A stretch of DNA of 16,357 bases from Candidatus Aenigmatarchaeota archaeon (GTDB taxonomy: Archaea; EX4484-52; GLR71): positions 1 to 16,357 of the forward strand of contig JAGLUQ010000004.1 in NCBI GenBank assembly GCA_023134675.1, read 5' to 3'. Positions 1 through 7,447 of this stretch are shown here, in pieces; position 1 is the first letter of the stretch; every line of letters starts with the position of its first letter. Below the pieces are notes generated by a model. The model worked only from the letters and a program-made list of their open reading frames with translations. It did no database searches and was not told where the DNA came from. A program made the translations under genes and the position numbers.

Positions 1-132
1 ATTCAAAAAGTATTCAAAAGAACAGACAATTACACATGGTGCAGCTGCGAAAAACTCGGAGAAGATGGTTGCCTGTTCCAGTATGAAAACATTAACAAGG
101 ATAAAGGACACAAGAGCGAAAATGTCCAATGA
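1..132 (+). CDS. C-terminal end of an unidentified Cys-containing protein (partial)
   Basis: Frame 1 is open from the first base to a TGA at 130-132 and gives 43 residues, so the 5' part of the gene lies outside the window. The visible tail has a CxC pair followed nine residues later by a third Cys (TWCSCEKLGEDGC), then a charged, Lys/Glu/Asn-rich end. Three clustered cysteines could bind metal or form a disulfide, but I do not recognise the family. Its stop codon overlaps an ATG at 129-131 in an ATGA arrangement typical of translational coupling, so it is probably in one operon with the next gene. That the frame is coding is supported by this coupling and the normal codon use; the function is unknown. 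Confidence 0.6.
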   Translation: MQKVFKRTDNYTWCSCEKLGEDGCLFQYENINKDKGHKSENVQ

Positions 133-170
133 CTGAAAAACATCAACAGGAAATAAAGGAGAAATTAAAA

Positions 171-2216
171 ATGGATGCTATATACAAAAGCCTTAAAGGA
201 AAGAACGTGATTGTCGTCGGCACAGGCGGTATTGGCGGAGCGATTGTTGAAGCATATCTAGAGCAAGGCTGCACAGTCCACGGAATTGACATAAACAGTG
301 AAACTCTTGCCAGCCTGTCAGAAACCCTCTCCAGATACGAAGGACAATTTCAAACACATGTCTCAGATGTAACAAAAGTCCCGGAATATCAGGAGACTAT
401 CAAAAAAATAGGAGATAAAGAGCAAACAATTGATTGTTTTGTCTACACTGCAGGACTTGGTGTCTCAAGCGAGCCAGATGATTTCAAAGAAGGCTTGCCA
501 GAAGAACTTTTCCAGCTAAACGTCTTCGGCCTGATGTATGGAATAGAAGCGGCTTCGGATTACCTTAAAGAAGGTTCATCCATCACCGCCATAGGAAGTC
601 TGAATGCTGACCGCCCGGAACATGGAATGTCAATGTATGATGCAACAAAAGCAGCTATACATCAATACATAAATACATCATCCCTGCACTTCGGTCCAAA
701 AGGCATCCGCGTCAACATAGTCGCACCAGGATATATAGAGACCCCACAGACAGCTGAAGAACTCAATGACCCGGAATCAAAAGAAAGAATAGAAAAATCA
801 ACAACTCTGGGAAGAATAGGAAAACCCGAAGACGTATCATCCATAGTAGTGGCTATATCATCAGACGATTTCAGATATGTCACAGGAAAAGTTATACCTG
901 TAGACGGCGGCCTGGCAGATGCCCAATACCCAGCCATACCAAAACAGATAACAGTAGATAGTGTTATAAATAACAGCCACACCACACCAGAACATATAAC
1001 GGAAAATAATATCATAGATGACAGGCCTGCTATAATAATAAAGGATGCTTTGACAAAAACCATTGAAGAATGCGGTTTTGGGTCAGACTACTACATAAAA
1101 GAACAAATTGAAAAAGTATTGGCTCTGGCAGATGAAAAAGGGCTGGATTTCGATTCATCACCAGTCATTGTAGGATTTGACATACAGGGACCTGTCACAA
1201 GACTAATAGGTACAGACTTTTATCCATGGACACATATAAAAAATGCAATCCTTTCCGCAGAAAAAAACAAATATGTTGAAAAAAGTATAATCTCTGGATG
1301 GGACTTAAGCAGCCTGAGAGGATTCAGAGACAAAAGACTTGGAGGCATACCCATAAGCATTATCGGAGAACTCGGCGCCGTCTTTGAATATGAAGGAAAG
1401 ATATATGAGATTGACCCAATAGAAAACTCCTCAGAATTCTATAATATGGAAAAAGAAATATTTATAGAAGCAGCTCAACAGGGACTAAAGATAGCAATAC
1501 AGGGAAATGTCTCAAAAAATGTCAACTGCTTCTACTTTGAAGGAGACGAGCCAGGAAGAGGAGATCTAAGACAACACTTCCTTGTGAAAGGTAAAGACAT
1601 CAGCACAACGGATATATATGAAGCAATAAAAAAATCTGAATACGACACAAGTGATTTCAGACATAGCGATGAAAAGATAATTTTTGAGCCCACTCTTGAA
1701 AACACACAAGCGCTTGATTATATCCTGCGCCATGTACACACTCTGCAATCAGTAAGGTTTTCAAAAGAAAAAAGCAGCGAAATCTCAATAGCAATAGATC
1801 GCAAAGACAACCACAATTTTACATTAGACCACATGAAAGAGTTTGCCAATATGATTATACCTGACAGTTTTGAAATAGATGAAAATGCAGATTTCTGCGT
1901 AGATATAATCGACAGAAGTAACGGTTTCAGGCCAACAAAAGAAAATGCAGCGAACGAACTTGGAAAAATCAGATTTCCGGGAGAAGATTACATAATAACA
2001 AACACAGGAGACAAAGAAGGCGACGTATTCACAGGAAAAAACACAATATTTTGCCCTCAGATAGGAAGCCCCGCGCATGAATACTGCATAAAAGAAAACA
2101 TACCAAGCGTACCTGTGGTCAACGCCATTGATTATTTCCTTATCATGGCAGGAATCACAAATGAAAGAGTAGAATGTGTAACTCCAACAGGACCAATCCA
2201 GACAATCCCAATCTAA
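171..2216 (+). CDS. Short-chain dehydrogenase fused to a degenerate HAD-like domain
   Basis: This is a two-domain protein. Numbered from the ATG at 129, residues about 20-265 are a classical SDR (Rossmann NAD(P)-dependent oxidoreductase): a Gly-rich loop GTGGIGG at 31-37, YTAG for the usual NNAG, Ser157, Tyr170-x3-Lys174 as the catalytic set, PGYIETP, and a C-terminal DGG. Residues about 345-690 resemble a HAD phosphatase with a C2-type cap: motif I D351-I-Q353-G-P, motif II Ser389, motif III Lys604, motif IV G627-D628-x3-D632. The general acid/base Asp expected at D+2 is Gln, so ordinary phosphatase activity is doubtful. Two starts are possible. ATG 129 overlaps the upstream stop. ATG 171 has a good Shine-Dalgarno (AAGGAG, 156-161, 9-nt spacing) and gives a typical SDR N-terminus, so I prefer it. 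The substrate is unknown; the context suggests sugar or polyol chemistry. Confidence 0.85.
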   Translation: MDAIYKSLKGKNVIVVGTGGIGGAIVEAYLEQGCTVHGIDINSETLASLSETLSRYEGQFQTHVSDVTKVPEYQETIKKIGDKEQTIDCFVYTAGLGVSSEPDDFKEGLPEELFQLNVFGLMYGIEAASDYLKEGSSITAIGSLNADRPEHGMSMYDATKAAIHQYINTSSLHFGPKGIRVNIVAPGYIETPQTAEELNDPESKERIEKSTTLGRIGKPEDVSSIVVAISSDDFRYVTGKVIPVDGGLADAQYPAIPKQITVDSVINNSHTTPEHITENNIIDDRPAIIIKDALTKTIEECGFGSDYYIKEQIEKVLALADEKGLDFDSSPVIVGFDIQGPVTRLIGTDFYPWTHIKNAILSAEKNKYVEKSIISGWDLSSLRGFRDKRLGGIPISIIGELGAVFEYEGKIYEIDPIENSSEFYNMEKEIFIEAAQQGLKIAIQGNVSKNVNCFYFEGDEPGRGDLRQHFLVKGKDISTTDIYEAIKKSEYDTSDFRHSDEKIIFEPTLENTQALDYILRHVHTLQSVRFSKEKSSEISIAIDRKDNHNFTLDHMKEFANMIIPDSFEIDENADFCVDIIDRSNGFRPTKENAANELGKIRFPGEDYIITNTGDKEGDVFTGKNTIFCPQIGSPAHEYCIKENIPSVPVVNAIDYFLIMAGITNERVECVTPTGPIQTIPI

Positions 2217-2244
2217 ATATAAAAACCCACAAAACAAATATCAC

Positions 2245-3060
2245 ATGTGGATAAATATGAACATATCATTCACTTACTTCCCGGAATTCAAAGGTCTGGA
2301 AAAGCATGTAGACCTACTGGAATTCGGCGGATTCCCCATTGACAAAAAAGATCTGAAACTAAAAGACAGGTGGTCATTCCATTTCAGAAGAGACCTAAAT
2401 GGCGAACGCCTCCACCTGCTTCTTCCCGAAAAAATCAAGGAAAGCGTCGAATATTTCAACAAGACCAATCTCAGGCCGGAAATTGTTTCCTTTCATCTCG
2501 GATATGCAGCAGAAAATATAGGAAAAGTCACAGGCTATGATGCCCACAACTACGCCATATCCGAAGTCTGGAGCAAAAAGGAAGTATTGAATACTTTCAC
2601 TGAAAGTTTCAGAATAATAACAGAAAATATTACAGACATACCCATAGCTATCGAAAACATGGACTATAACAAAGGCGGGGCATATGAATATGTATGCGAG
2701 CCGGAATTTATAAAAGACATGCTTGCCAAAAACCCCAACATCTACCTGCTTCTTGACCTCACGCATGCCCAGATAAGCGCACACAAGCTCCTCACAAGAT
2801 ACGAAGAATCAGAAAGAACAGAAAAATACATAAACAGCCTGCCATTAGACAGGATAATAGAGATTCACCTAAGTTCTCCCGATGAAAAATACGGAGATAT
2901 GCACCGTCCCGCGACAGACAGGGAGATATATATCTTAAGAAGCATCAAAGAAAAAATGCCGAACCTGAAACTGATCAATCTCGAATACCGCAGCGACAAC
3001 CTTGACGCAGCCAGAATGATACCTGAAACAGTAAAGACATTAAGGAAAATCTTCAACTAA
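2245..3060 (+). CDS. MNIO/DUF692-like TIM-barrel protein
   Basis: The protein has 271 residues with no signal peptide or membrane segment. Its motif order fits the multinuclear non-heme iron oxidase (MNIO, DUF692) TIM-barrel family, whose characterised members (MbnB, TglH) oxidatively modify Cys-containing peptides. Candidate metal ligands in order are His46, His84 (SFHLG), Glu137-Asn138 (IAIENMDY), Asp171 with His174 (LLLDLTHAQ), His208 (EIHLS), Asp218-x-His220 (GDMH), and Glu247 (NLEY). The length is near the family norm. The related xylose-isomerase/endonuclease IV barrel superfamily is the main alternative, as it also uses Glu/Asp/His metal sites. The gene starts 28 nt after the SDR-HAD stop, so probably the same transcript. 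Met5 (2257) is an alternative start with a weak GTGGA element before it. No precursor peptide or partner protein is visible downstream. Confidence 0.65.
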   Translation: MWINMNISFTYFPEFKGLEKHVDLLEFGGFPIDKKDLKLKDRWSFHFRRDLNGERLHLLLPEKIKESVEYFNKTNLRPEIVSFHLGYAAENIGKVTGYDAHNYAISEVWSKKEVLNTFTESFRIITENITDIPIAIENMDYNKGGAYEYVCEPEFIKDMLAKNPNIYLLLDLTHAQISAHKLLTRYEESERTEKYINSLPLDRIIEIHLSSPDEKYGDMHRPATDREIYILRSIKEKMPNLKLINLEYRSDNLDAARMIPETVKTLRKIFN

Positions 3061-3061
3061 C

Positions 3062-4393
3062 CTAAAGCCCATCAATCCTGGACACCAGCCCGTCAAAGAT
3101 TCCCTTGGTCTCTTTCTCATCCCTGCCTTCAACAACTACACGCACGACAGGAGAAGTTCCGGAAGGACGGACAAAACAGACAATACCTGACACATCAAAC
3201 TTGACGCCGTCTTCATCAGATATCACAGAATAGCTGCTATCTGAAACAACCATATCCTTTATCTTCTCCATCTTGTCTATTGCACCGGACATATCGGAAA
3301 ACTTTATCTTCTCCTTAAGTATATAATATTTAGGAAAAGACCCTCTCAGTGATACAAGCTCTTTCGCTTTTGCCGCAAGCACAAGCGCGCAGAAAGTCCC
3401 GCTGTTATACCAGCAGAAATCAGGGAATGCATAATGCCCGTTAGGCTCACCGCAGAAATCAGCACCAACCTCTATCGCTTTTTTGGACACGAATATATCG
3501 CCGACAGGAGTAAAAATTATTTCAGCCCCGGTCACATCCTCAAGCATTTTTGAAGTATCAAGAGATACAACTATCTTTTTGGCAGACATTAGTTTAGCCA
3601 GTACACAGAATATCTCATCCCCTGAAACCCAGTTACCCTCCGAATCATATGCAAATATCCTGTCCGCATCAGGATCATGCCCGACAATAATATCTGCCTT
3701 GTTATCATTCAGTATCTGTATAAGATGATTTCTGTTCTCTTCATCAGGTTCAGGATGTATTGAAAATGTCGGTACAGTATTGCAGTTCACACGGATAACT
3801 TTTGCACCCAGCTTCTCAAGCAGAACAGGTGTGGTGACAGAAGCTCCGCCCTCGCAGCAATCCACAACAACAGTAGCATCAATAGTATCAAAATATTTTT
3901 TGAAAGCATCAATCGCTTTAGATACGTAGATATCCTGAAATTCAGCATACTTGTCAGTATAAATACCAATATCTTTATGCAAACTGGCTCTGAATTCTGA
4001 AGACATGAAAAGTTTCTTGATCTTTGCCATATCATCGTTTGAGAAACCGTTGCCTTTTGTATACATAAGCTTAAAGCCGTTCCTTGTCCAGTCATGATGA
4101 GATGCAGTTATCATCACAGACAGGTCTGCACCATAATGGTTGCCTGCAAGAGCAATCTTGTCTGTAGGCCCAAGACCGACATCAATGACATCAACACCGG
4201 TGCTGAGAATACCTGCGACCAGAGCACTCTTCAATGACCTGCTGCACTGCCTTGTATCAAAGCCGACAACAATCATATTTTTTGCAAAAGTCCCGATAGC
4301 TTTGCCAAACTTAAGAGCAAATTCCTCATTAAGCTCTGACGGATATTCTCCGCGAACATCATATCTTGTAAAGACAACAGGTTCTTTTTCCAT
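3062..4393 (-). CDS. Divergent phosphohexomutase (phosphomannomutase/phosphoglucomutase family)
   Basis: This is a 443-residue alpha-D-phosphohexomutase with all four signature loops: N-terminal TRYDVRG (9-15); phosphoserine loop TASHHDWTRNG with catalytic Ser98; metal loop D240-P-D242-A-D244-R; sugar loop GEPNGHY (315-321); and phosphate loop RPSGTSP (409-415). Family enzymes interconvert hexose 6- and 1-phosphates. Departures from consensus are HHDW for HNPP after the catalytic Ser, DPDAD for DGDGD, and GEPNGH for GExSGH. The catalytic Ser, metal Asp residues and phosphate-loop Arg are kept, so activity is likely but the substrate may be unusual. It is the last gene of the minus-strand operon. 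Its ATG directly follows the TAG of the HAD gene with no intervening base, which implies translational coupling. The substrate cannot be decided from sequence. Confidence 0.85.
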   Translation of the reverse strand: MEKEPVVFTRYDVRGEYPSELNEEFALKFGKAIGTFAKNMIVVGFDTRQCSRSLKSALVAGILSTGVDVIDVGLGPTDKIALAGNHYGADLSVMITASHHDWTRNGFKLMYTKGNGFSNDDMAKIKKLFMSSEFRASLHKDIGIYTDKYAEFQDIYVSKAIDAFKKYFDTIDATVVVDCCEGGASVTTPVLLEKLGAKVIRVNCNTVPTFSIHPEPDEENRNHLIQILNDNKADIIVGHDPDADRIFAYDSEGNWVSGDEIFCVLAKLMSAKKIVVSLDTSKMLEDVTGAEIIFTPVGDIFVSKKAIEVGADFCGEPNGHYAFPDFCWYNSGTFCALVLAAKAKELVSLRGSFPKYYILKEKIKFSDMSGAIDKMEKIKDMVVSDSSYSVISDEDGVKFDVSGIVCFVRPSGTSPVVRVVVEGRDEKETKGIFDGLVSRIDGL

Positions 4394-5089
4394 CTAATTC
4401 ACATCCAATATTTTTTCAAGTTCTGAAATATCCTGTATAAAATAAGCAGGGGTCCCTTCTTTTTTGTCCGAGATAAGGACTGTGGAGGCACCGACACCAC
4501 AAGGGATTTCAAGATCCCGGATCCATGAATCGCCGACAAAGACAAAATCTTCCGGCTCAAACCCGTATTTTTCAGCAACAAGATCATAATACTTTACAGA
4601 AGGCTTAAGCTCACCGGCAATATCTGAACTGATAACAAAATCAAAATATTTTTTCCAGTCCCCGAAAATCTTGTTCAGCTTCATCTCAAGAGGCTGTAAA
4701 TATTCATCGCTCGCGACAATCATGACAAATCTCCCTGTTTCTTTAAGCCTATTGATTGTAGCGACAGTATTGGATTTTTCTGAAAGGTTTTCAACAACTG
4801 TTTTCCAGAAAAGTTCGAGCGCGCACTTTATCAAATCATCAATCTTTTTCTTATCAACATCAAGCTGGTTAAGTGCCATATCAAGAACATACTCTCTTTT
4901 CCGCCTGTTAAGATCCTGCGAACGTTCAGACTTTAAGATAGTACAGACATGCCTGCGCCAGACAGTCCTGAGCAGTACAGAATCCAGCCCTGTCTCTTCA
5001 GAAAGATAAGAGAACATCACATCATATGCTTTTTTTACATCAATATCATAAAATGTGTGATCTGCATCAAAGACAATAGCTTTAACCAT
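4394..5089 (-). CDS. HAD-superfamily hydrolase, probable small-molecule phosphatase
   Basis: The 231-residue protein has a complete HAD catalytic set: motif I D8-A-D10-H-T12, motif II Ser127 (IVASDEY), motif III Lys162 (LKPSVKYY), and motif IV G186-D187-x4-D192 (GDSWIRD). The helical stretch between motifs I and II (about residues 18-105) fits a C1 cap, as in phosphoglycolate phosphatase or haloacid dehalogenase relatives. It would hydrolyse a small phosphate ester in the cytoplasm. It lies between the nucleotidylyltransferase (2-nt gap, TAAGT before its ATG) and the second phosphohexomutase (zero gap), so its substrate is likely a sugar phosphate of the same pathway. That is inference from context; the family has broad and poorly predictable specificity. 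Confidence 0.85.
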   Translation of the reverse strand: MVKAIVFDADHTFYDIDVKKAYDVMFSYLSEETGLDSVLLRTVWRRHVCTILKSERSQDLNRRKREYVLDMALNQLDVDKKKIDDLIKCALELFWKTVVENLSEKSNTVATINRLKETGRFVMIVASDEYLQPLEMKLNKIFGDWKKYFDFVISSDIAGELKPSVKYYDLVAEKYGFEPEDFVFVGDSWIRDLEIPCGVGASTVLISDKKEGTPAYFIQDISELEKILDVN

Positions 5090-5091
5090 AC

Positions 5092-6357
5092 TTATTTCCT
5101 CTTCTTGACAATATTTTCAAACTTGGAATAGCAGACCATATCAGAATCTATATTTTTCATAACAACAGTATTAGGTCCGACAATGCAATTGGATCCTACA
5201 ACAACACCAGGCATTAGACATACATGTATCCCAAATTTAGTATTATGGCCGACAACAGCACCAAGTGATGTAAGATTCGTCTGCACAGGCTTGCCTTTAA
5301 CAGCCGGAGTTATCTCACCCCGATTTATACGGACATTGCCTGTAATCATGCCGGCGCCAACCCTGCAATTCTCGCCAAGGATAGTGTCCCCGAAAAAACC
5401 GGAATGAATATGAGTATCCTTCATAAATATTGACCTTGTCACTTCCGCATTGGCTCCGATAAGGACGTTACTCTCAATCACAGAATTCCGCACAAAAGAA
5501 TTGTTGCCGATAACACAGTTGTCACCGATATAGCATGGTCCTTTTATTACAGCATTTTCAAAAACTCTCGTATTTTCGCCGATATGGACAGATCCTTCTA
5601 TCTTAGCAGACTTGTCAATTTTTGCAGACTTGGATATATACGGTTTCATGCTGGAGAACAGGATATCTGAAACATTGAACAGGTCCCATGGATACTTCAT
5701 CGTCGGCGTACCTTTATCAGTAATCACGATCCTTGCATCATTCTCGCTCATGTAAAGCTTCAAGGCATCCTCAAAAGCATACTGATGCACCTTGACGCGC
5801 CTGTAATAATCAAAGAAATCTTTTGGCAGGAAATATATTCCTACAAGCCTTATATCAGAAGGCTCCTCACCCTTGGCAGGCTTCTCTATAAGGTCAACAA
5901 CCTTATCGTTGACTTTCTTGTCAAGCACGACAATGCCGTAATTCCACGGCATATCTGTCTTTTTTCCGAGAAGCACCTTTCCGGCACCGGTATCCTGCAA
6001 TTTGCTCCGCATATCATCAAGATACTTTGAGACCTCAAAACTGTTTGCATTAAGGACAAAAAAAGCGCTGTCTATATATTTTTCTGCCTGCAGGACAGCA
6101 TCGCCCATACCTTTCGCTTCCTTCTGTACTACATATCGTACATTGACTCCCAGAGATGAGCCGTCACCGAGAGTATCCTTAATATTTGAACCAGGGCTTT
6201 GCACCACAATGATATCTATTATACCTGCTTTCTTCAGGTTCTCAACAGTCCTCTCAATTATTGTCTTTCCAAAAATAGATATCATGCACTTATGCATACC
6301 ATCAGATAAAGGTCTGAACCTTGAACATTCGCCTGCCGCTAAAAGTACTGCTTGCAT
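5092..6357 (-). CDS. GlmU-like sugar-1-phosphate nucleotidylyltransferase/acyltransferase
   Basis: The protein has 421 residues. Residues 1 to about 230 are a nucleotidyltransferase fold (LAAGECSR at 6-13, Lys23, Gln78, EKP, then YPWDL). From about 240 to the end are hexapeptide repeats forming a left-handed beta-helix, with HIHSGFFGDTILGE and GAGMITGNVR matching the acetyltransferase region of archaeal GlmU-type enzymes. Such enzymes acetylate glucosamine-1-P and transfer UTP or dTTP to the sugar phosphate. Several key positions differ: His22 for the Pro of the usual PK, NAN (103-105) where NGD carries the metal-binding Asp, and Phe where HxxY usually ends. The nucleotidyl step may therefore be weak or altered. 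An AGGTG Shine-Dalgarno (6365-6369, 7-nt spacing) supports the start. It is the first gene of the operon GlmU-HAD-mutase. Confidence 0.8.
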   Translation of the reverse strand: MQAVLLAAGECSRFRPLSDGMHKCMISIFGKTIIERTVENLKKAGIIDIIVVQSPGSNIKDTLGDGSSLGVNVRYVVQKEAKGMGDAVLQAEKYIDSAFFVLNANSFEVSKYLDDMRSKLQDTGAGKVLLGKKTDMPWNYGIVVLDKKVNDKVVDLIEKPAKGEEPSDIRLVGIYFLPKDFFDYYRRVKVHQYAFEDALKLYMSENDARIVITDKGTPTMKYPWDLFNVSDILFSSMKPYISKSAKIDKSAKIEGSVHIGENTRVFENAVIKGPCYIGDNCVIGNNSFVRNSVIESNVLIGANAEVTRSIFMKDTHIHSGFFGDTILGENCRVGAGMITGNVRINRGEITPAVKGKPVQTNLTSLGAVVGHNTKFGIHVCLMPGVVVGSNCIVGPNTVVMKNIDSDMVCYSKFENIVKKRK

Positions 6358-6364
6358 CTAATAA

Positions 6365-6369
6365 CACCT
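6365..6369 (-). promoter_or_regulatory. Ribosome binding site of the GlmU-like gene
   Basis: The minus strand reads AGGTG, complementary to the 3' end of archaeal 16S rRNA, seven bases before the ATG at 6357. It shows that this gene is translated from a leadered mRNA, unlike the leaderless regulator genes nearby. An AT-rich element (TTTAAAG, 6391-6398) lies at about the right distance to act as the TATA box. Confidence 0.6.
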
Positions 6370-6450
6370 ACACATAATAGCCTGATAAATCTTTAAATGT
6401 ATATTCAGATCCCTCACCCGCAAAATATAGCATATCATGTCAAAACCCAT

Positions 6451-7299
6451 TCAAATCCCCAATATTATTACACCCAATATCATCAGAACAACCCCAAACA
6501 GCTTGTTTCCGATATTTTTCTCATTAAGGACATAATAAGCAAGTATAATAACAACAATGCTGTATGTCCTTCTTACCGGGACATATATAGAGACATCCAC
6601 CATCTGCAATGCAAGCATCTGAAGATAAAAAGAAAGAGCCTCAAAAAATCCTGCAAAAAATATCAGATACGGTGCTTTCCTGATTGTTTCAATACCAAGA
6701 CTGAGCTTTCTTGTTGAGATAATATATGCTGTAAGCATAACAAAGATTATCCAGTACAGCATGACAGAAAACATTCCCGCATCAAGCGTAAAAAGTACAT
6801 ACTTGTCTATGATATGGCCGACAGACATGGCAAGCATTGTCAAAAAAGCCCATTTGACGCCGTCATTAAGCAAAAGCTTCTTCAATGAATGATGTGGCCT
6901 TCTTATATTTTCAAGAGCGATAGCACCAATAAAAATAAGAGATATCCCTGCAATCTTTTGCAGCGTTATAGTCTCCCCTAAGAACAGGGCAGAAAGGATC
7001 AGGACAAGGACAGGCGCAAAATTCTTTATAGGTGCTATCAACGAGATGTCTGTATTCTTATAAGATTTAGAAGCCCACAGCGCTGCCAGAGAATAGACTG
7101 CCCCCACAACAAAGATATAAGGATAAAGAGATGAGGGGATGATTACGGAAAAATCTAAAAGAGGAAGTAAACAAAAAGCAGCAACACCCATCAGCCCCCA
7201 GGTTACAGCTGTCACATCCCTGTCATCAACAGCAATCTTATTCAACACCACAGCTATGCCAATCGCAACAACACTCAATAAAGCATATATCTGCCACAT
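6451..7299 (-). CDS. EamA-type (DMT superfamily) membrane transporter
   Basis: From the ATG at 7299 this is a 282-residue, very hydrophobic protein with about ten predicted membrane helices in two halves, each resembling an EamA repeat. The first half ends in FLGETITLQKIAGISLIFIGA and the second in YYVLNEKNIGNKLFGVVLMILGV; this E-x-x-x-x-x-K-x-x-G pattern at each repeat end is typical of the drug/metabolite transporter superfamily. Such proteins sit in the cytoplasmic membrane and export or import small metabolites; some relatives carry nucleotide sugars or lipid-linked sugars. The frame stays open upstream to a TTG at 7329, but the ATG at 7299 starts right at the first helix and is preferred. 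It is followed after 93 nt by the GlmU-like gene, and is divergent from the regulator at 7448. The cargo is unknown. Confidence 0.85.
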   Translation of the reverse strand: MWQIYALLSVVAIGIAVVLNKIAVDDRDVTAVTWGLMGVAAFCLLPLLDFSVIIPSSLYPYIFVVGAVYSLAALWASKSYKNTDISLIAPIKNFAPVLVLILSALFLGETITLQKIAGISLIFIGAIALENIRRPHHSLKKLLLNDGVKWAFLTMLAMSVGHIIDKYVLFTLDAGMFSVMLYWIIFVMLTAYIISTRKLSLGIETIRKAPYLIFFAGFFEALSFYLQMLALQMVDVSIYVPVRRTYSIVVIILAYYVLNEKNIGNKLFGVVLMILGVIILGI

Positions 7300-7405
7300 T
7301 TTACAAAACACCGCAAAAAAACATATCAACTACAATTAAACAAAGGTTATCATATGTCTTTTTAAAGCTTAATTAACAAAATTTTCAAAATCAATCTTTA
7401 AGTAA

Positions 7406-7423
7406 TTATAAAAAGATTTATAA
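7406..7423. promoter_or_regulatory. TTATAA-N6-TTATAA element with TATA box at regulator 1 promoter
   Basis: Two copies of the self-complementary hexamer TTATAA (7406-7411 and 7418-7423) are separated by AAAGAT, so the sites start 12 bp apart. The second copy lies within TTTATAAATA (7417-7426), a good archaeal TATA box centred about 27 bp before the ATG at 7448, with an A/G-rich stretch upstream suited to the B recognition element. The spacing predicts transcription starting at or next to the ATG, so the mRNA would be leaderless. The same 18-bp arrangement recurs at 11663 and 11771. A repressor bound here would block TBP. The TATA role is well supported; the operator role is inferred. Confidence 0.55.
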
Positions 7424-7447
7424 ATACCAATATCCATAATCAATGAT

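Noticed and set aside
662..2237. Several minus-strand open frames of 60-137 codons
   Set aside because: They are antisense to the SDR-HAD fusion, whose motifs confirm the plus-strand frame, and encode no recognisable protein.
7327..7329. TTG as start of the EamA transporter
   Set aside because: It would add ten residues before the first helix without a ribosome site; the ATG at 7299 fits the family better.
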